Assembly (NCBI GenBank): GCA_902806595.1
Contig: CADCXC010000011.1
Coordinates: 124,001 to 188,000 of the forward strand
DNA length: 64,000 bases
DNA from: Pyrenopolyporus hunteri
Lineage: Eukaryota > Ascomycota > Sordariomycetes > Xylariales > Hypoxylaceae
Reading direction: 5' to 3'
Positions 62,741-64,000 of this stretch are shown one piece after another. Position 1 is the stretch's first letter. Each line of letters starts with the position of its first letter. The translations under genes and the position numbers were made by a program. The notes beneath the pieces were generated by a model, which was given only the letters and a program-made list of their open reading frames with translations, did no database searches and had not been told where the DNA came from.

Positions 62741-64000
62741 ATCTCGCGCTCGCCTCGGAGTTCTTTTTATTGTCCTTACCTACCTACATAGTAGGTAGGG
62801 AGCTGCTTCCTTTTCTCTCTTCCACTTTACATAAGTTACGTCCTTGGTCCCACTTCCCTTTCCCTTCTCTCCCTTCATCTAATAGAGTTTACGTTTGGGC
62901 GCGTGCGTGTTAGAGGCAGGCGATACCCAAGCGACGAACCTCATATACATTTTGTACGTACTATCACGCGCACCTACACTTTCAATACCTACCGCCTCCC
63001 GTCCACCACACCATCCATTAACCTCCCGACACTGCTTCTTCCAAAAACACTAGCAACAACATCAACATTGCCGAGGCCGCCACCCCCCCGCTCAGCCAAG
63101 GTCCGTTCAGGACTAGAATTGGTACTAGGCGTCGCATATAATCAGCCTAGTCAAGCTCATTAAGCTTTCTTCCCTTTTCGAATCTTTCATAAATCAACTG
63201 TCCCTCCTTCGAATTGGTTGCTTTCTCCTCCCACCTCCACACGATCGTTTGGATCCCTGCTCCTGGTTGCCTTGTATCGGTGATCGTGTGTTGCTCTTCG
63301 TTTGATTCTGTAAAATCAGTCGCTACTCCTCCGTCGACTTCCTCTGATCCAATCCCCGAGCTTGCCTTACCAAGCTGCTCAGTTGCGCGGCGGAATTATT
63401 CCTTTGGCTGACATCATCTCCCCGTTCACCGTCCGCCCCATCCCTGTGTTTACGTAGGGCTCACGCTCGCCTGTTGAGCTCAACCTGCGATCCTGCCGGT
63501 CTCGGTGGCTTGCTTCGATCCACCCGACCCAGGGCTGAGGACCGCAACTCAGCTTGTAGTTGGGGTGAATATACGCCCATGTCCGGTTGATTTATTAATT
63601 TCTATTAAGACATTGTCACACAAGTTGGTTCCCCATTTCGTTCCTTATCTCTCGTCGAAGCCATTGGACGTTCCCATCTCACTACAATCCCTGGCGTATC
63701 TTGGTACACCTGGACCTAGAACGGGCAGGGGACTACGATATCCGAGACGCCATTCCGACATACACGGTCCTTTGCCCGGGGTCTAACCAGTAAAGCCACC
63801 CCACTTTCCATATGTCCCGACCAGGTCCACATCTGCATCTGCGTATCTCTTGATACCCGCCCTGTGGAACCGAATTTCATGTTGGCTGTCAGCTATACAC
63901 CTCGGTCATATCCACGGCCATGTCGTCAAGCGGATGTTGAGTGCGCTAGCCATTGGCGCTCTCGTGGACCCTTTTTGGCGTATCCTACCCGGTTCGGTGT
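62741..64000. promoter_or_regulatory. Pyrimidine-rich promoter and leader, probably of a gene beyond the window
   Basis: C/T-rich tracts at about 62805-62880 and onward to 63250 follow a TACCTACCTACATAGTAGGTAGG inverted motif (about 62778-62800). Such tracts often precede transcription starts in filamentous ascomycetes. Several short plus-strand frames (for example 62903-63163, 63214-63411, 63505-63786) could be upstream ORFs in a long leader, but none is a recognisable protein. The strand and nature of the downstream gene cannot be seen. Confidence 0.4.

Overview
The window looks like the junction of a large repeat-rich heterochromatic block and a gene-bearing arm in a filamentous ascomycete (Pezizomycotina). 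This rests on short introns (47-144 bp) with CTAAC-type branch sites, compact protein families typical of such fungi, and a 40-kb AT block carrying the signature of repeat-induced point mutation (RIP). The species cannot be fixed from the sequence.

Positions 1-40,430 hold no intact gene. C and G survive there almost only inside CpG, and transposon skeletons remain visible. Two LTR retrotransposons keep both LTRs and 5-bp target duplications: element 1 (7509-13670, LTRs about 215 bp) and element 2 (28267-34695, LTRs 272 bp). In both, the left LTR lost mainly C and the right LTR mainly G, so opposite strands were mutated. Minisatellites (14, 39, 57, 15 and 12 bp periods) and AT palindromes lie between them. 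The right edge is a 3.2-kb block (37343-40518) bounded by perfect, unmutated 53-bp inverted repeats. Its interior is the most AT-rich DNA in the window and is a nest of further LTR-family copies, including a solo LTR with its own target duplication.

From about 40,430 composition changes abruptly to normal coding DNA. Six protein genes are supported: a small F-box protein (-); a four-exon ankyrin/RCC1/BTB protein of the inhibitor-of-Bruton-kinase (IBtk) type (-); a seven-exon mitochondrial 2-oxodicarboxylate carrier (+); a 794-residue F-box protein with an acidic, SUMO-motif-bearing tail (+); a BUD22-like ribosome-biogenesis protein (-); and a classical short-chain dehydrogenase (+). All but the first needed splicing; every exon sum is a multiple of three. 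The two F-box proteins and the BTB protein suggest cullin-ligase adaptors (SCF and CUL3), but no operon-like relation is implied. The last 4.7 kb (59319-64000) is gene-poor, with one possible decayed reading frame, a strong hairpin, and a pyrimidine-rich promoter or leader that probably serves a gene beyond the window.
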